64,000 bases of DNA from Podospora pseudoanserina. Its lineage: Eukaryota > Ascomycota > Sordariomycetes > Sordariales > Podosporaceae. Below the pieces are notes generated by a model that made no database searches, was not told the DNA's origin, and worked only from the letters and a program-made list of their open reading frames with translations. Below, one piece after another: positions 48,196 through 59,496 of this stretch; within the stretch, counting starts at the first letter, position 1; each line of letters begins with the position of its first letter. The stretch spans positions 434,001-498,000 of the forward strand of contig NC_085925.1 in NCBI RefSeq assembly GCF_035222485.1. The letters run 5' to 3'. The position numbers were made by a program, and so were the translations under genes.

Positions 48196-48450
48196 TCATA
48201 AAATGTAATAATGGTGGTGCGCCGGACACGGGAGGAACGGGATCCTACACACCACCAAAAACGCCCGGAACATCGTGATTTGAAATAGTTCATCCTCGAT
48301 CGTCGGCTTGGTCACCTCTTCTGTCTGGCGAGGCTGGCTAGGCTCCAGGATCTCATTGGCCAATCCCCGCGAGGAGGGAATATCTCTCATATCTTCAAGG
48401 CCAATGTACCTTAGACGTCTTACGCCCACAATACCCATCGGTGTTGTCAT
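48196..48450 (-). CDS. Weak candidate small protein, unrecognised
   Basis: An ATG-started frame of 84 codons, MTTPMGIVGVRRLRYIGLED then MRDIPSSRGLANEILE, with balanced codon use. I do not recognise it. A second open segment upstream (about 48660-48505) could be a companion exon, but no splice pair is clearly better than others. It lies about 320 bases downstream of the V-ATPase gene on the same strand. It may be non-coding. Confidence 0.25.
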   Translation of the reverse strand: MTTPMGIVGVRRLRYIGLEDMRDIPSSRGLANEILEPSQPRQTEEVTKPTIEDELFQITMFRAFLVVCRIPFLPCPAHHHYYIL

Positions 48451-48771
48451 GACCACCTGAACCTCGGTGAAGATCGCGAAGAAGTGAGGCGGGCCGGGCA
48501 ACCAACTAACTCATCAGTATATTGCTCGTGACCACGCCCAACGCCCAAGAGAAAAGAGATGAATCCGCCCTCGGCGGTCCAAGACTTCAATTTCTGGTCA
48601 AACACAAGAAAAGCAATGCACAACTCAAACAGGCTAACAAAAAAACTCGTTGTAATATGCACATCAGCGCCCGCCTGCCTAATACAGTTACAACCCGTCC
48701 GTCCATCTCATCCATCATCAACCCTAACTATACAGAGAGAAAGAGTCCCAAAACAAAAGGAAAAAAACACT

Positions 48772-51542
48772 CTAACCCAGATATTCCTTCAACTCCTCAT
48801 TCTCTTCTAGCAACGTCCCAAAACTGAAGGGCGCAAACGGCCAACCACCAAACTCGGCAAACTTGCTGAAAGACTCGACCCACGCAAGACGCAACGAGTG
48901 CAACATGGCCGACACACCCTCCATGATAATCAAGATGATACAGCTGAGGCAGAAGAAGGCTGCAAAGATCACCACAAGGAAGATGGCGCCGCCAATGCCC
49001 TTGCCGTTCTTCAGTGCGGGCCCCATGGTCATGCTCCACAACACAGCCGACAGCTGTTGATGAGCAAGAGACAAGGCCCAGAGACGAAGATAGGAAGCCG
49101 TGTGGGAAACGCAGTTGAGGCAAAATTCTGTAAAACGGTCCTGTTAGCATAGCGAACAAGGATCACATATGGCAAGGAAACATACCAATAGTGTGGATGA
49201 CCTGGTGAATCATCACCTCACCAAACTCAAACTCCTCGTGTTCCTCATCTTCGTGGTCGACACCCTGCGCGATCATACCAACGCCCTCGTCACTTTCTCC
49301 ACTGGGACGACCGTTTGCTCCATGGCCCTCATCATCCTCGTCCAGAGCACTAACTCTTGATCGTTCGCCGATCCCGCGATAACCCTTGGCCCGGGCGCGG
49401 TTGTGCTCCCAGCGCAGATAAAAGGGCTTGAGGAACAAGAGAATCGGCACCTGAAGGACGGCGAAGAACAGCAAGAACTTTTGAACAGCCGCCTGACCGC
49501 TGTACAGAGGAATGTCGATGAAACCGGGCTGGAGGAACATGTAGATGAGCATGTTGAGCAATCCAGGGGGCTGCTGTCCAATGGCGAACCAGTCCACGCT
49601 CCACTTGTAGATGATGCAAACCACCAGGTACCCAAAAATGGCCTGGAAGAAGATCATGCCAGGTACAAAGTTGCCCCAGATATCAATGGGTTTCTTGAAG
49701 TGCCTGGCGTTGATGTACGAAAAGCAGAGAGAGTACGTCATGTGAGCCCAGCCAAGAATGATACTCATCTTCATCTTGTAACTGTTGCTGAAGAGGAGGT
49801 CGTTCTCAGTGCCATGCCATCTCCAGTCAAGACCAAAGGGGTAGCGGTAGTTGGGGTCCTTCAGCTTGCCGACAAGTGTATCACCCTCAGTCCAGCCTTC
49901 AGGAACATCCCACTCCCACTGACTGCTAAACAGTGTCATGGACTTGGAGAAGACATCATTGTAGATGAGGCCGGTGTAGACCGAAAAGACAGCCATGACA
50001 AGAGCGATGTAGCGTCCGTAATACACCATGGCGAAGAGCTCGAAGGTGACCTTCTTGAGCGGTTTCTCCCAGTAGATCATGGCCAGCGAAGCGCAGAGCA
50101 TGATGATGGCGTGACCGAAATCACCAAACATGACGGCGAACAGGAAGGGGAAGGTAACAATGACGGGAATGGCAGGGTTGACTTCTTGGTAAGTGGCGGT
50201 ACCATAGGCGTTGACGATGGTTTGGAATGCTTCGGTAAACTTGTTGGTCTTGAGATAAGTAGGAGGCTTCTTGTTGGTGCGAATCTCGTTAATGATGGTT
50301 GGCACAGACAGACCAGCGCGATTTGTCACATCCTGGAGGGTCGACCTGATCAGGGGCAGATCGTGCTTGGGGCACCAGCCCTCGGCGATGAGAGTGCGGC
50401 GAGCACCATCGTAGGAGAAGAGGTTGAGCGTGTTGTAGACAGCCTTTTCTTTGCCGATCAGTACCACCCAAGCAGAAAGGGCGCGAGAAATCTGAGTGAG
50501 CTCTGCCTCGAGAGTCTGCTGGGTGTTGCGGAGAACGTTCTGGACATCGTTAAGTCTAGCATTGACCTCATGCACCTGGTCCCGACGCAAGTCACTGTTC
50601 TCATCAACATTGTATACCTCAGCGCCCATTGACTCTGAGATCTTGCGAATCTTGGCGAGGATCTCTTTGCCGTGAGCAAAGATGACAAAAACATTCTTGG
50701 CGACGGGCTCGTTGGTGGAAGGGTCGATGAGAGGCTCGGGGATCTCGGCCTGGTTCATGTAAAGGTTACCACGGAGAGTTCTCCAGAGAATACGCTCAAA
50801 GGCGGCAACACGGTCTCTGGCAATGACACCAGCTACAAAGCCAATGTTCATGCCGGAGAAGGACCGCTCCACATCGGCAGCACCGTTGTTGTGTTCGATA
50901 TCCTGCAGGAGCGGGGCGTCGTCGTTGTCGATCGAGGCGCGAATCTCTTCTACGCTGCCGTGGGCACGGTCAAAGAAGCCGCCAGCCTCACGCAGGACCC
51001 AGCGCCACTCGGCGAGCTCGACCTCGCGCTTCTTCAGTGTCTCGTAACTTTCGTTCAGGGACGAAACACGCTGCTCGAGGCCCTGGCATCGTTCGGCCAG
51101 CTCATCAATCTCGGTGGTGGTCGGAGGGGCGAGGTTCTCAACATCCAGGTCGAGTTTGCGGAGAGGGATGCCGGCCTTGTCCATCTGAGAATGGAAGTAG
51201 CCTGTTTAACTGTGGTCAGCGAGGTGTCGGATGTTTGAGGCGGGTGCAGGCGGAAAACATACGAAGCTGACGTTCAACATTGTCGAGGCGTCTGATATCT
51301 TTGGTATAAGCTCTCTGGAAAGCACTTAGGTCGCCGTTGAGCTGATTGGCAGTCTGGTGTTAGTTGAAAGCTCCCAAAAAGGCGGCTGGCCGGATGGTGG
51401 TGGTGGAGCTTACGTCGCGGAACTGGACGAGGCCAAGTTCGCCCAGGGCGTTGACAACTTCACGGCCTATTTCGTTGGAAATGTAGAGCTGGACCATGCT
51501 CATGTCCGCTGAGCGGAAGGGGGTGTCCTTTGTCGGCGCCAT
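48772..51542 (-). CDS. VPH1: V-type proton ATPase subunit a (Vph1/Stv1)
   Basis: 863-aa subunit of the membrane V0 sector that forms the proton half-channels. Exons are 51542..51414, 51353..51263, 51201..49186 and 49127..48772; introns are 58-61 nt. It starts MAPTKDTPFRSADMSMVQLY. The N-terminal half is cytosolic and helical, with the family text FQRAYTKDIRRLDNVERQL. From about 400 come eight membrane segments, including PFLFAVMFGDFGHAIIMLC. Exon 4 carries TASYLRLWALSLAHQQLS with the essential channel arginine. It acidifies the vacuole (Vph1) or Golgi (Stv1); filamentous fungi usually have a single gene. The tail ENEELKEYLG is short. Confidence 0.97.
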
Positions 51543-52162
51543 CGCGACGTGTGAGCCGATTGGCGATGGCCGGCGACAAGATGGATGGTGATGTGCTTGT
51601 ACAGCGAGGTGCTGGGAATTGGAGTTGCAGGTTGGAGGAGCTGATGATGGTGCTGTTGCAACCAACAACCAGAGACGTTGGAGCTGGCCCGGCCGCCGCG
51701 TGTCGGCAAAGCTTCGGCAGGCAGCGCCGCTCCTGTAACAGCCACCGCCAAGCCTTCCTGGATGCACCCCTGGAGTGTGACGTCAATTTACACGGCTCCT
51801 TCTTTTTGATTTTGCAAATGTAGTGTTTTAGGGGCAATGAGGAAAGAGACATAAAGATGATAGGTCCTAAGGAAGATAGTATAGATGTCCGTATCAGAAG
51901 TGGCAGAGCAACTAGATACTGACAACAGGTTCTTATCCCAAATCAAATACATATTATACCCAACCCCAACCCCGAACCATGTCAACGCGATCAAGGAGCA
52001 TGGTCCAAATTGAGCTCGATATAAATATAACCAAAATTATTCGTATTTCTAACATGACGATATCTCCTCTATCATCCTTAACGCCGCGCATTCCGCCCTA
52101 GCCTCGCAAAAATATAAAACAAAAAGAATATGCCTAAAAACGCAGTGTACTCCTCTCAAGTC
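51543..52162. other. V-ATPase promoter and 3' flank of the PP2C gene
   Basis: A spacer between two tandem minus-strand genes, AT-rich from 51820 to 52130. No gene. Confidence 0.5.
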
Positions 52163-54097
52163 TCAACTCCTCCGTCTTCTTGGGTCCAACGCCTCATCCC
52201 TTCTCATGTCCCTCATCTCCTTCGTACCCAGGCTCCCCAGGCCGCCCTCGCTTCTCCTCTCCCAGCCTCCCAATCTGATAACTTGACAAGTCGCGTTGTC
52301 GCCGTCACTCGACACCTCCGTCGCATACTCAATCACATGCCTAGCACCATCTTCCGGAGTCTTGGCCTCTTTAATCACATCCACAATTTCCTGATCCGAC
52401 AAGCTTCCGCTCACACCGTCAGACATGAGCACCAAAAACGAGTACTCTGCCGGGCCCATCTCCACCCTGGTGATATCTGGCTCAGCAGAAACACCGATCC
52501 TTTTGCTCTGCATGTCCCCAAATGATCTGCTATTGGCCAGCCCACCGATTCTCTCCTCTCCAAAAGAATCGGTAATCATACTGCTGGCATATCGACTCAT
52601 CCGTCTCGTCTCAACTGGCGATGATGGCCGATGGTCGGTGGTCAAAGCCAGAGGTTTGCCGGTCTTGGTCTCGCACAGCAAGACACGCGTGTCTCCCACA
52701 TGGGCTACAACCAGCGTTGAGTGCGCATTGGGATGCCAAAAAGGAGCCGGAGTAGGAGTCGAGATGAGAGCTACCGAAGCGGTAGAGCCTCCCTTGAAGC
52801 GCTCCCGCCCGCCGATGCTATGGCCCGATGGGGGAAGGTGCGGGACGCCCAGGATCTCGTCCTTGTTAAGAGGCAGGTCTTCTACAATCACGTCTTCTGG
52901 ATCTGGCTTGCGCGCTTGCGCGGTGACGAAATCGAGGTCAGCCCTGAGAAAGGCATAGGTCAGAACGGATTCGAGGGTTGCGGGCACATTGCTAGGAATT
53001 GTTGATGACATAGGTTCTTCGGAAAAGGAGGAGGTGGACGAGACGGTGGAAGCCGTGAAGTGGCTCGGATGAAATCGGCGAAAGTAGCCTCCAATGGTGC
53101 GCCGGTACTCATTGAGAAGCTCTTGCTCCAACTTCACAGTCTTGCTGAGACCTGCTGGAGGCTCAGAACCGTCCCCAGCATTGTGTTCCCTCGGTTCTTC
53201 CTGGTTGCGCGAGACATCTGGTTCTGATAAGGAATACCCTGGGTCTGACAGGGAGTACCTGCGATCCTTATCACCCTTCAAGCTGCTTTCCAGCTCAAAT
53301 TCCGCCGCCGCCTCCTCTATATACCCATGCAATTCGTCTCGCAGAAACTCGCTACACTCGGACCCTCCGTGCCCGTCAAATACGCCAAAGTAGAATATTT
53401 GAGGATCCCCCAGGGCGCTGTAAGCATTGATGCTTTCGCCTGTGGGTCTTGGCTGGCGCACCACACTGGTTGGTACACGCTTTGAGAAAGCTGGCAACGT
53501 TATTGTCCCTGCTTGGTTGGTATCCTCGTTGTATGGCCGCTGTCCGCGCGAGACAGATGTACCAAAGTGGTGCTTGGCGCTTCGGAGAGGGATACGGACT
53601 ACCGTCAAATCGCGACCGGGCATATTTGGTGGGTTCAAGGCTGGTGATGACCCAGGTTCTGGCGTGTGTGGTGTCGAGGCAGATCGAGGAAGCTTGTGGC
53701 CGGGTCCGACAGAGGATCGCGAGTCTGGATGAAGCGAGGACGAGGGAAGGTGAGTTATGAAGTAGTTGTGAAAGCCCCGTCGTAGAACTGGGTTGGCAGC
53801 GACAGTGCTCTGGGCTCGCCAGCTGCCGCAAGGCTGTGTCGCATCGCGGTGTGCCAGGATGGTAGCTCGAGTTGGTGTTCGGAGGTGACGGTTGGCGCCT
53901 GCGAGTCGCAAGGCGCGAGTGTGTGAGACGGTAAGGTTCCGCATCTGAGCTCGTCCGTGGTGATGAAAAAAGGTTGCGATGTAGCTAATGAAGGCGTCGA
54001 GGAGGGTAGGAGTGGGTGGTGGGAGTCGGGACGAAGCTGTCCGGACACTCCTCACCGTAAGCTGTCCCAGAGCCCGACGACAAGGCAATGGGAGCAT
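52163..54097 (-). CDS. PP2C-type Ser/Thr phosphatase, probably mitochondrial (Ptc6-like)
   Basis: 644-aa single-exon protein. The N-terminus, MLPLPCRRALGQLTVRSVRT, is basic and free of acidic residues, as in mitochondrial targeting peptides. The PP2C fold starts near 195 with SRGQRPYNEDTNQ (metal-binding acids), then FGVFDGHGG, VAHVGDTRVLL, TTDHRP, LVLMSDGVSG and the final GDNATCQVI. An insertion of about 100 residues after the DGHGG strand is rich in Ser, Glu and Pro. Yeast Ptc6 is 442 aa, so this is long. Mitochondrial PP2Cs act on mitophagy and on pyruvate or branched-chain keto-acid dehydrogenases; the target here is inference. The ATG at 54097 is the first in frame. Confidence 0.9.
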   Translation of the reverse strand: MLPLPCRRALGQLTVRSVRTASSRLPPPTPTLLDAFISYIATFFHHHGRAQMRNLTVSHTRALRLAGANRHLRTPTRATILAHRDATQPCGSWRAQSTVAANPVLRRGFHNYFITHLPSSSLHPDSRSSVGPGHKLPRSASTPHTPEPGSSPALNPPNMPGRDLTVVRIPLRSAKHHFGTSVSRGQRPYNEDTNQAGTITLPAFSKRVPTSVVRQPRPTGESINAYSALGDPQIFYFGVFDGHGGSECSEFLRDELHGYIEEAAAEFELESSLKGDKDRRYSLSDPGYSLSEPDVSRNQEEPREHNAGDGSEPPAGLSKTVKLEQELLNEYRRTIGGYFRRFHPSHFTASTVSSTSSFSEEPMSSTIPSNVPATLESVLTYAFLRADLDFVTAQARKPDPEDVIVEDLPLNKDEILGVPHLPPSGHSIGGRERFKGGSTASVALISTPTPAPFWHPNAHSTLVVAHVGDTRVLLCETKTGKPLALTTDHRPSSPVETRRMSRYASSMITDSFGEERIGGLANSRSFGDMQSKRIGVSAEPDITRVEMGPAEYSFLVLMSDGVSGSLSDQEIVDVIKEAKTPEDGARHVIEYATEVSSDGDNATCQVIRLGGWERRSEGGLGSLGTKEMRDMRRDEALDPRRRRS

Positions 54098-54997
54098 CGC
54101 CAAGCAGACAGAGCCAATTGCAGTCTTATAAAAGACCAGCTAATGTAGGTTCCCGGCCAGCAAATAGGTAGAGACTCGATATCGTGCAAAATGGGGCCAT
54201 GGAACCGGAAAGAGGTGGCTGACGTAGTGCGAGGGCGAGGTGCAGGCCGAGCAGGCACTTGATGAGTTCGGGGAATAAGTTGGGGCCAAGAGGCGTGCTC
54301 TTCGTGCGCTGCAGCAATTGGCTGTCTTTGGTTGACTTGTAGGGACTTGGCGTTCAGGGTTTGCTTTCCACAGTCTGGGACTGGCTCGGCTGATGTTTTC
54401 CACCGGGAATCGAGATCGGATAACGGAGAGTCCGTGGTAGATGTCTGGTGATAGATAAAAAGGGACGGAAAGATGCTTGGATATTGCTGTTGCAGGGAAT
54501 AAACATGCACTTTTGACAGAAACGCAGGGGAGCGGCATGCTCTCTGGGGCCCCGGGGGTCCGCTGGTGGGGGCTTCGTCAACGTCATTTAGCGGGTGCTC
54601 TTGGCACCTTTGATCTCACTCTCAACCCTCGCTCTCAATGACAGATGAACCGTGATGTTCTTTTTCTCGATATGGTAGTCTTGCACTCGACCTAAAGCGA
54701 AACACACTGGCATTTGTTGGTCTCAACCAGCATTACTTTTATAGGTAATTCTCAAACAACCCGTATCCCAAGACGGACCACTTCGGCCTAACACTCATCT
54801 GGAGCCACTTGTCAGGCTGAAGATTTTTGAGCTACGGATATGGATCGCGATATTCGGCCCTTGTGGACTGCCGTTACAAATAGCGGATTCTAAAAACGCA
54901 ACATCGTGGTTAGCAAGCACATCGTGGACAAAATAAGTGGTACTGCAAGTCGGTAAAACGTATAATCATCATCGAGCCTCACCTTTTAAAAAGAAAA
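54098..54997. other. PP2C promoter and spacer
   Basis: About 0.9 kb; open stretches on the minus strand are without family pattern. It probably holds the PP2C promoter. No gene supported. Confidence 0.45.
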
Positions 54998-55150
54998 ACA
55001 GGCGTTAAAAGATAATTGTCACGCCTCAGAAGATAGCTAAAAGGCCTAAAAAATAATCAAGAGGCCTAGTAAGGATCTTCTAAGGCCTGCCAGTTATCTA
55101 TTAAGGCCCCTTACCTATCTTTTAAAGCCTATCAAATATTTTTGAGGCCT
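54998..55150. repeat. Degenerate 21-bp-period repeat (array C)
   Basis: Seven units of 20-21 bp, nearly all opening AGGCCT, AGGCCC or close variants. One has CTATCTTTTAAAG, the same core as array B. It is about 215 bases upstream of the BTB-like gene. Confidence 0.85.
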
Positions 55151-55365
55151 GGTTCAGTGTTTTCCAGTGCCAATTATTTGATCCACGACGTGGTTGGTTA
55201 TCAGATCAGATCGCCCCTAACGCCATCCACCGGCCAACCGCCCTATAAGAATTTTTTCAGAGCCGGCCAGGGGCAAACCCGGAAAAGCCTCCTCAAACAT
55301 TCACCACGGGAGCCTAATCCCGTCCCGGCCCTGAGTCTGATATTTTCTCAGCCCCGGTCCCGGTC

Positions 55366-56853
55366 ATGGACGGCTCCGCTCCGGAACAAGTCAACCCGGC
55401 CGGCCCGCCTCCGGGAAAATATCTTGGTGATCTGGCTGTGGTCGACATAGCTCCTGAGGGTGACCTTGTCCTTCGTGTCACCTTCAACACGTCGAAAGAA
55501 ACACTCACGGCAGCCAAAAAGTCAAAGGAGCCACCAACGGCTCTCAAGCCCACAGTGAAGCAAGGCTACAGGGTGCAAATATCTGTTCTAAAAGCCAATT
55601 CAGGGTACTTCAACCGTTTGCTAGGGGACACACGGTTTGTGGAAGCCAAGGCAGTTGAAAATGCCCTCCAAAAGCTGTCCCTATCAAACGTAAAACCCTC
55701 CGAAGCAGACCTTTCCGAGCTGCCAATCGTCGAAATCAATGAAGATGACGAAGCCTCCCGTACCGCCAACCTCAGCTTGGCCTTCGGTGACCTGATGAGG
55801 ATCCTTCATCGAGTCCCCATCACCACCAAGCCCCTCGCCGTCCGCTACCTGGCCATCATTGCCGTCCTAGCAGATCGCTTCGACTGCACCCCCTTAGTAT
55901 CCAAATGGCTAGCCGCAATCAAGTTCAAATTCCCCCCCATCACCACCCAAAACCAAAACCGAACCGGCCCAGCCCTCTTCAAGTCCTCTGAAGAGCTCCT
56001 CCGCCAAAAGATCCTCGTCTCCTGGCTTCTCAACCGCCCATTAGTCTTCCAACCCTCCACCCGCGAGCTAGTCATGTACGGCTCAAGACGATGGTGCACC
56101 CTCTTCGACGAAGAAGACGAAAAGCCCGAACACGTCTACACAGCAGCATGGTGGGATCTCCCCTCCGGTCTCGAACAAGAACTCCAGCTCCGCCGGGACT
56201 GCATCCTCAACACAGTCTCCTCCGTCCCATCACACTTCCTCTCCCTCTACATCTCCCCCTCGCAGTCTCGCCCCCAGTGCAAGCTAGGCTACACCTCCTC
56301 TCCCAGCTGCGACTCTTTCCAATTAGGGGTAGCTATCAAATTTCTCACCAACCGCAACCTCCTCTCCTTTGTCGATTTTGCCCCAAAGTCGTACGATAAA
56401 TTCCATGCTTCTGGCCCGCCGAATGACTACATCATGTCAGACGTCTTGCACATAATCAAGACTCTTAAGCAATGCCCGGCGTATCAAATCGATAACAACC
56501 ACAGGCATTGCGATCTGAGGGGTAGGATGTGCAGGATATTGGAATTTGTCGAGGCCAGGCTGGGAGGTGGCGGGGTGGGTATCAGTCGGGTAGAGTGGGC
56601 GAAGGATAGAGTGGAAGCTTCCTGGGAAAGGAGGCACGGGGCGGAAGATGGGGAGGAAAGGGTCTTGAAATATACCAGCTCGATGAGCTCTGATCAGAGG
56701 CTAAGATACGGGGGTGCATTTGCGGCAGAGAATTTAGCAAGAGAGGTATTCACAGCCGATGAGTGGGATTGGACAGCCGGAGAAAATGAAGGGGAGACAG
56801 AAGGAATCAGCTTCGGAAAATGGAAGCTTGGGGAGAAGTCTTTTCCCAAATGA
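55366..56853 (+). CDS. BTB/POZ-like domain protein, function unknown
   Basis: Single-exon 495-aa protein of a large fungal family. After a Pro-rich start, residues about 18-170 follow the degenerate BTB pattern: a first strand GDLVLRVTFNTS, a helix KANSGYFNRLL and a region ending in LPIVEINEDD. The helical part VRYLAIIAVLADRFDCTPLV follows, then a C-terminal region of about 300 residues seen only in filamentous fungi. No catalytic motif, signal peptide or membrane segment. BTB domains mediate dimerisation or cullin-3 binding, but this family has no proven role. The ATG at 55366 is the first in frame. Confidence 0.8.
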   Translation: MDGSAPEQVNPAGPPPGKYLGDLAVVDIAPEGDLVLRVTFNTSKETLTAAKKSKEPPTALKPTVKQGYRVQISVLKANSGYFNRLLGDTRFVEAKAVENALQKLSLSNVKPSEADLSELPIVEINEDDEASRTANLSLAFGDLMRILHRVPITTKPLAVRYLAIIAVLADRFDCTPLVSKWLAAIKFKFPPITTQNQNRTGPALFKSSEELLRQKILVSWLLNRPLVFQPSTRELVMYGSRRWCTLFDEEDEKPEHVYTAAWWDLPSGLEQELQLRRDCILNTVSSVPSHFLSLYISPSQSRPQCKLGYTSSPSCDSFQLGVAIKFLTNRNLLSFVDFAPKSYDKFHASGPPNDYIMSDVLHIIKTLKQCPAYQIDNNHRHCDLRGRMCRILEFVEARLGGGGVGISRVEWAKDRVEASWERRHGAEDGEERVLKYTSSMSSDQRLRYGGAFAAENLAREVFTADEWDWTAGENEGETEGISFGKWKLGEKSFPK

Positions 56854-56924
56854 TGTCTTGAGAGCTGCGGGCAAACTCCCTGGTTTACTCACGGTATTAC
56901 TTTACACTTATTCATGTTAATTCT

Positions 56925-57035
56925 GGCTTGTGCACGATACCTCTGGCTTGCTTGTGGTATACTTTTGGCTTGCTTGTGATGGTTTTGGCTTGCTCACAAT
57001 AAATTTCTGGCTTGCTCACGCCTTGGGGCTCGGTT
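56925..57035. repeat. Degenerate ~21-bp-period repeat (array D)
   Basis: Five units of 20-23 bp, each opening CTGGCTTG or TTGGCTTGCT. The unit is unrelated to arrays A-C but has the same period. It lies in the 3' flank of the BTB-like gene, before the convergent FTR1. Confidence 0.8.
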
Positions 57036-57253
57036 CACACGCGCTGCTGTGGCTTATATGAGAGTCGAAAATGCCATTCATAAACAAAGAACACGCCTTA
57101 TTGATATCATCCATTTGTATGTTTCAAATTGACTAAACTACCATACAGCGGCAGTACCTATGATACAAATGTCGGCCATTACCCTAACCTCCATCAACTC
57201 TCTCAGTGAGGCCCAGACAACCATCAAAGCCTTCAGAAATCTCCAGCAAAGGT

Positions 57254-58483
57254 TCAAACCATCCTTGAAATATTGTCTTCAATCTTCACATACGGAGCCA
57301 CATTTCCCTCAACGCAGAGGATGTCACTGCCAGGCCCAATGGCTGTCTTGATGCTCTCCTCCCTGCGTCCAATGTGCTCCTCTGTCGGTGTTGGCTTCTT
57401 GGAGAAAGGCCAGTGTCCCTTTACCTCCTTGTACCTCAGGATCATGAAGATGGTAATGACTACAATCCAGTAGACATTGTATGATATGACCGAGCCGTAC
57501 GTCGCCGAGTTATTCCAGCCTAGAACAGCGTTGAGGAATCCCCAACCTGATCCACCGTTCACAAAGGGGCTGCAACACTGTGATGATTATTAGCGCCTTT
57601 CACCTTGAGATCGGAGGAGAGAACCTACATCGACGTGCCAAACGGACTTGTCAATATCATAAGTTCCCGGACCTGAGCCCAGCTCGGCAATATCACCACC
57701 GCCCACCATGTCTTGCCAAATTTGTTGTTCAAAGGCCCAGACAGCCCTTGAGAAGAGACCGGCTGCGACCAGGTAGAGAAAACAAGTCGAGATGACGAGG
57801 AACAGCTTCATTTTGGTATGTGAACCACCCCTATTGTTCGCCATGTGAGAAACCTGCGCCTTCTTTCATCCGATCCTGTCAAAGACTTACTTGTACATGG
57901 CCAAGCCAACTCCTGCACCAACCATCAGTCCAACAATCACAGCAATCGGCACCGACGTAACAGGTGCAGAGAAGCTAACTCCCGCAATGAAAACCACCGC
58001 CTCAATCCCCTCCCTGAGCACGGTAACAAAGGGCAGCATGAACATGCTATACTTTTCCAACCACATCATGACAGTGCCTCTCTTAGTTCGTCTTTGCCTT
58101 GCCTGCTCGCCTAGCGACTGCTCGATCTTGGCTTTCCACTTGTCTTGCATCTTGCCGATTCTCAATAAGGCGAAACCGACGGCAGTGATGATGAGAGAGG
58201 CGATGAGAGAGAAGGCGCCTTCATAAGTAAGCTCGCGGGCACCCCATTGGTCGACACCGAGGGAGTAAAACACTCCGATGAGGGCGCCAGAGATGATGAG
58301 AGTGATAACCAGGCCGGCCGAGGTGCCGAGCCAGACTTGACGGACGAGCTGCCTGTAGATTGCGCGATGGGATCGGTAGAGGGTTTTCTTGATGAAGGCC
58401 AGGAGAATCGAGACGATGATGGCTGTCTCGAGGGCCTCCCGGAAAGTGACGAGGAAGATGGGTATCGAGAAGAGAGCGACCAT
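57254..58483 (-). CDS. FTR1: High-affinity iron permease Ftr1
   Basis: 372-aa plasma-membrane permease in three exons: 58483..57891, 57830..57629 and 57577..57254; introns are 60 and 51 nt. It opens [20 protein letters not shown], carrying the first R-E-x-L-E iron motif, and a second REGIEAVVF motif lies in the fourth membrane segment. Seven hydrophobic segments are visible. Exon 3 begins [20 protein letters not shown], the conserved exoplasmic loop, and includes [15 protein letters not shown]. Ftr1 takes Fe3+ directly from the Fet3 ferroxidase. It is divergent from FET3 across a 1.0-kb promoter. The ATG at 58483 gives the canonical N-terminus; upstream in-frame sequence has no ATG. Confidence 0.96.
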
Positions 58484-59496
58484 CTTTGCGACTCTTTGCT
58501 TCAAAGCCGAAGTGTCTGAGGTACACTGAGGGCCAACAAGTATGCCAAGATAGTTGGAGAGAAGGTCGGTCTCGGTGGGCTATCAGATCGAGATTGTCTG
58601 ATCACACAATAATGGAAAGGAATGGGGGGAACAGACAAAGACGAGAAAGTGGGTGTGGTGAGTTGGGCCATAATATCAGACCATCTGGACTACAAGGCAG
58701 TCACGCTATCAAAGGCGGTGGCACAAACGCGGGGTATGAAGACGCGTTGATAAGTCGTTCTTTCCTGTGTTTGATCTCAGGGGACTCGGTGTACTCGGGG
58801 AAAAACTGCCACGTGAGACTCCTCCGAGGCCATCAAGGTTCTCAAGTCGACTTTTGAGCACATCAACACACGGCTGCCTGACCTGGGGTACTCGTGTGAA
58901 AAAGTACAGACATGATATATCATGAGCCAGTTGATCACGGTCCAACCACCGGTGTACATAGACACGAGACAAAAAGGGGGACTTTGCCAAGGGGCCAAGG
59001 AAGCCAAGCACAGTTAAGCTTTGTGGACTGTCGATCTTGAAGGGGTGATTGACAAGGGGCTACTTATGTAGCCTCATTCTGAAGGGTCAATATACAAATA
59101 CACTTATGCAGACAGCTAAAGCATTGGAAATCTTCCTGATGGTGATTTAAATCCCTCGCCTTCTGAGACACCGATTATGATGCTTGTCCCACCCTACCCA
59201 TGTGGTGACTTGGACAGCAGTCGCAGGGTGCGAACCGACCACTCGTTCCTGCCTCAACACCGTCATAAACATGGGTGCCCGACTCTCTGATGGCGGGGTC
59301 GGGTATCAAGTGCTTTACTCCGACCGTCCAGCTTCTATCGGATAGCTATCGGGTATCGAATACTGGGCTACGTCTTTTCTGATCCATTAACAACCTCCCG
59401 CGCGTTCCCGGCTTCCATGTGTGGCCTTCTTCGATATCTCCATAATCCTTTCTCTGACCTCAAAGAACTCTCCACTGTTGAAAACAAGAACCCAAT
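58484..59496. promoter_or_regulatory. Divergent FTR1-FET3 promoter with GATA-type candidate sites
   Basis: The shared upstream region of the iron uptake pair. Fungal siderophore/iron repressors (SreA, Urbs1, SRE) bind ATCWGATAA. One-mismatch relatives are ATCTGATAG (minus strand, 58580-58588); ATCGGATAG at 59337-59345 is weaker. TTGATAAG occurs near 58748. Regulation by iron through these sites is inference. Confidence 0.5.

Noticed and set aside
49403-50632. 409-codon open frame antisense to the V-ATPase gene
   Set aside because: It mirrors a long conserved exon on the other strand and carries no independent signal.
52425-52958. Plus-strand open frame antisense to PP2C
   Set aside because: A shadow of the PP2C coding exon; the sense strand has all catalytic motifs.
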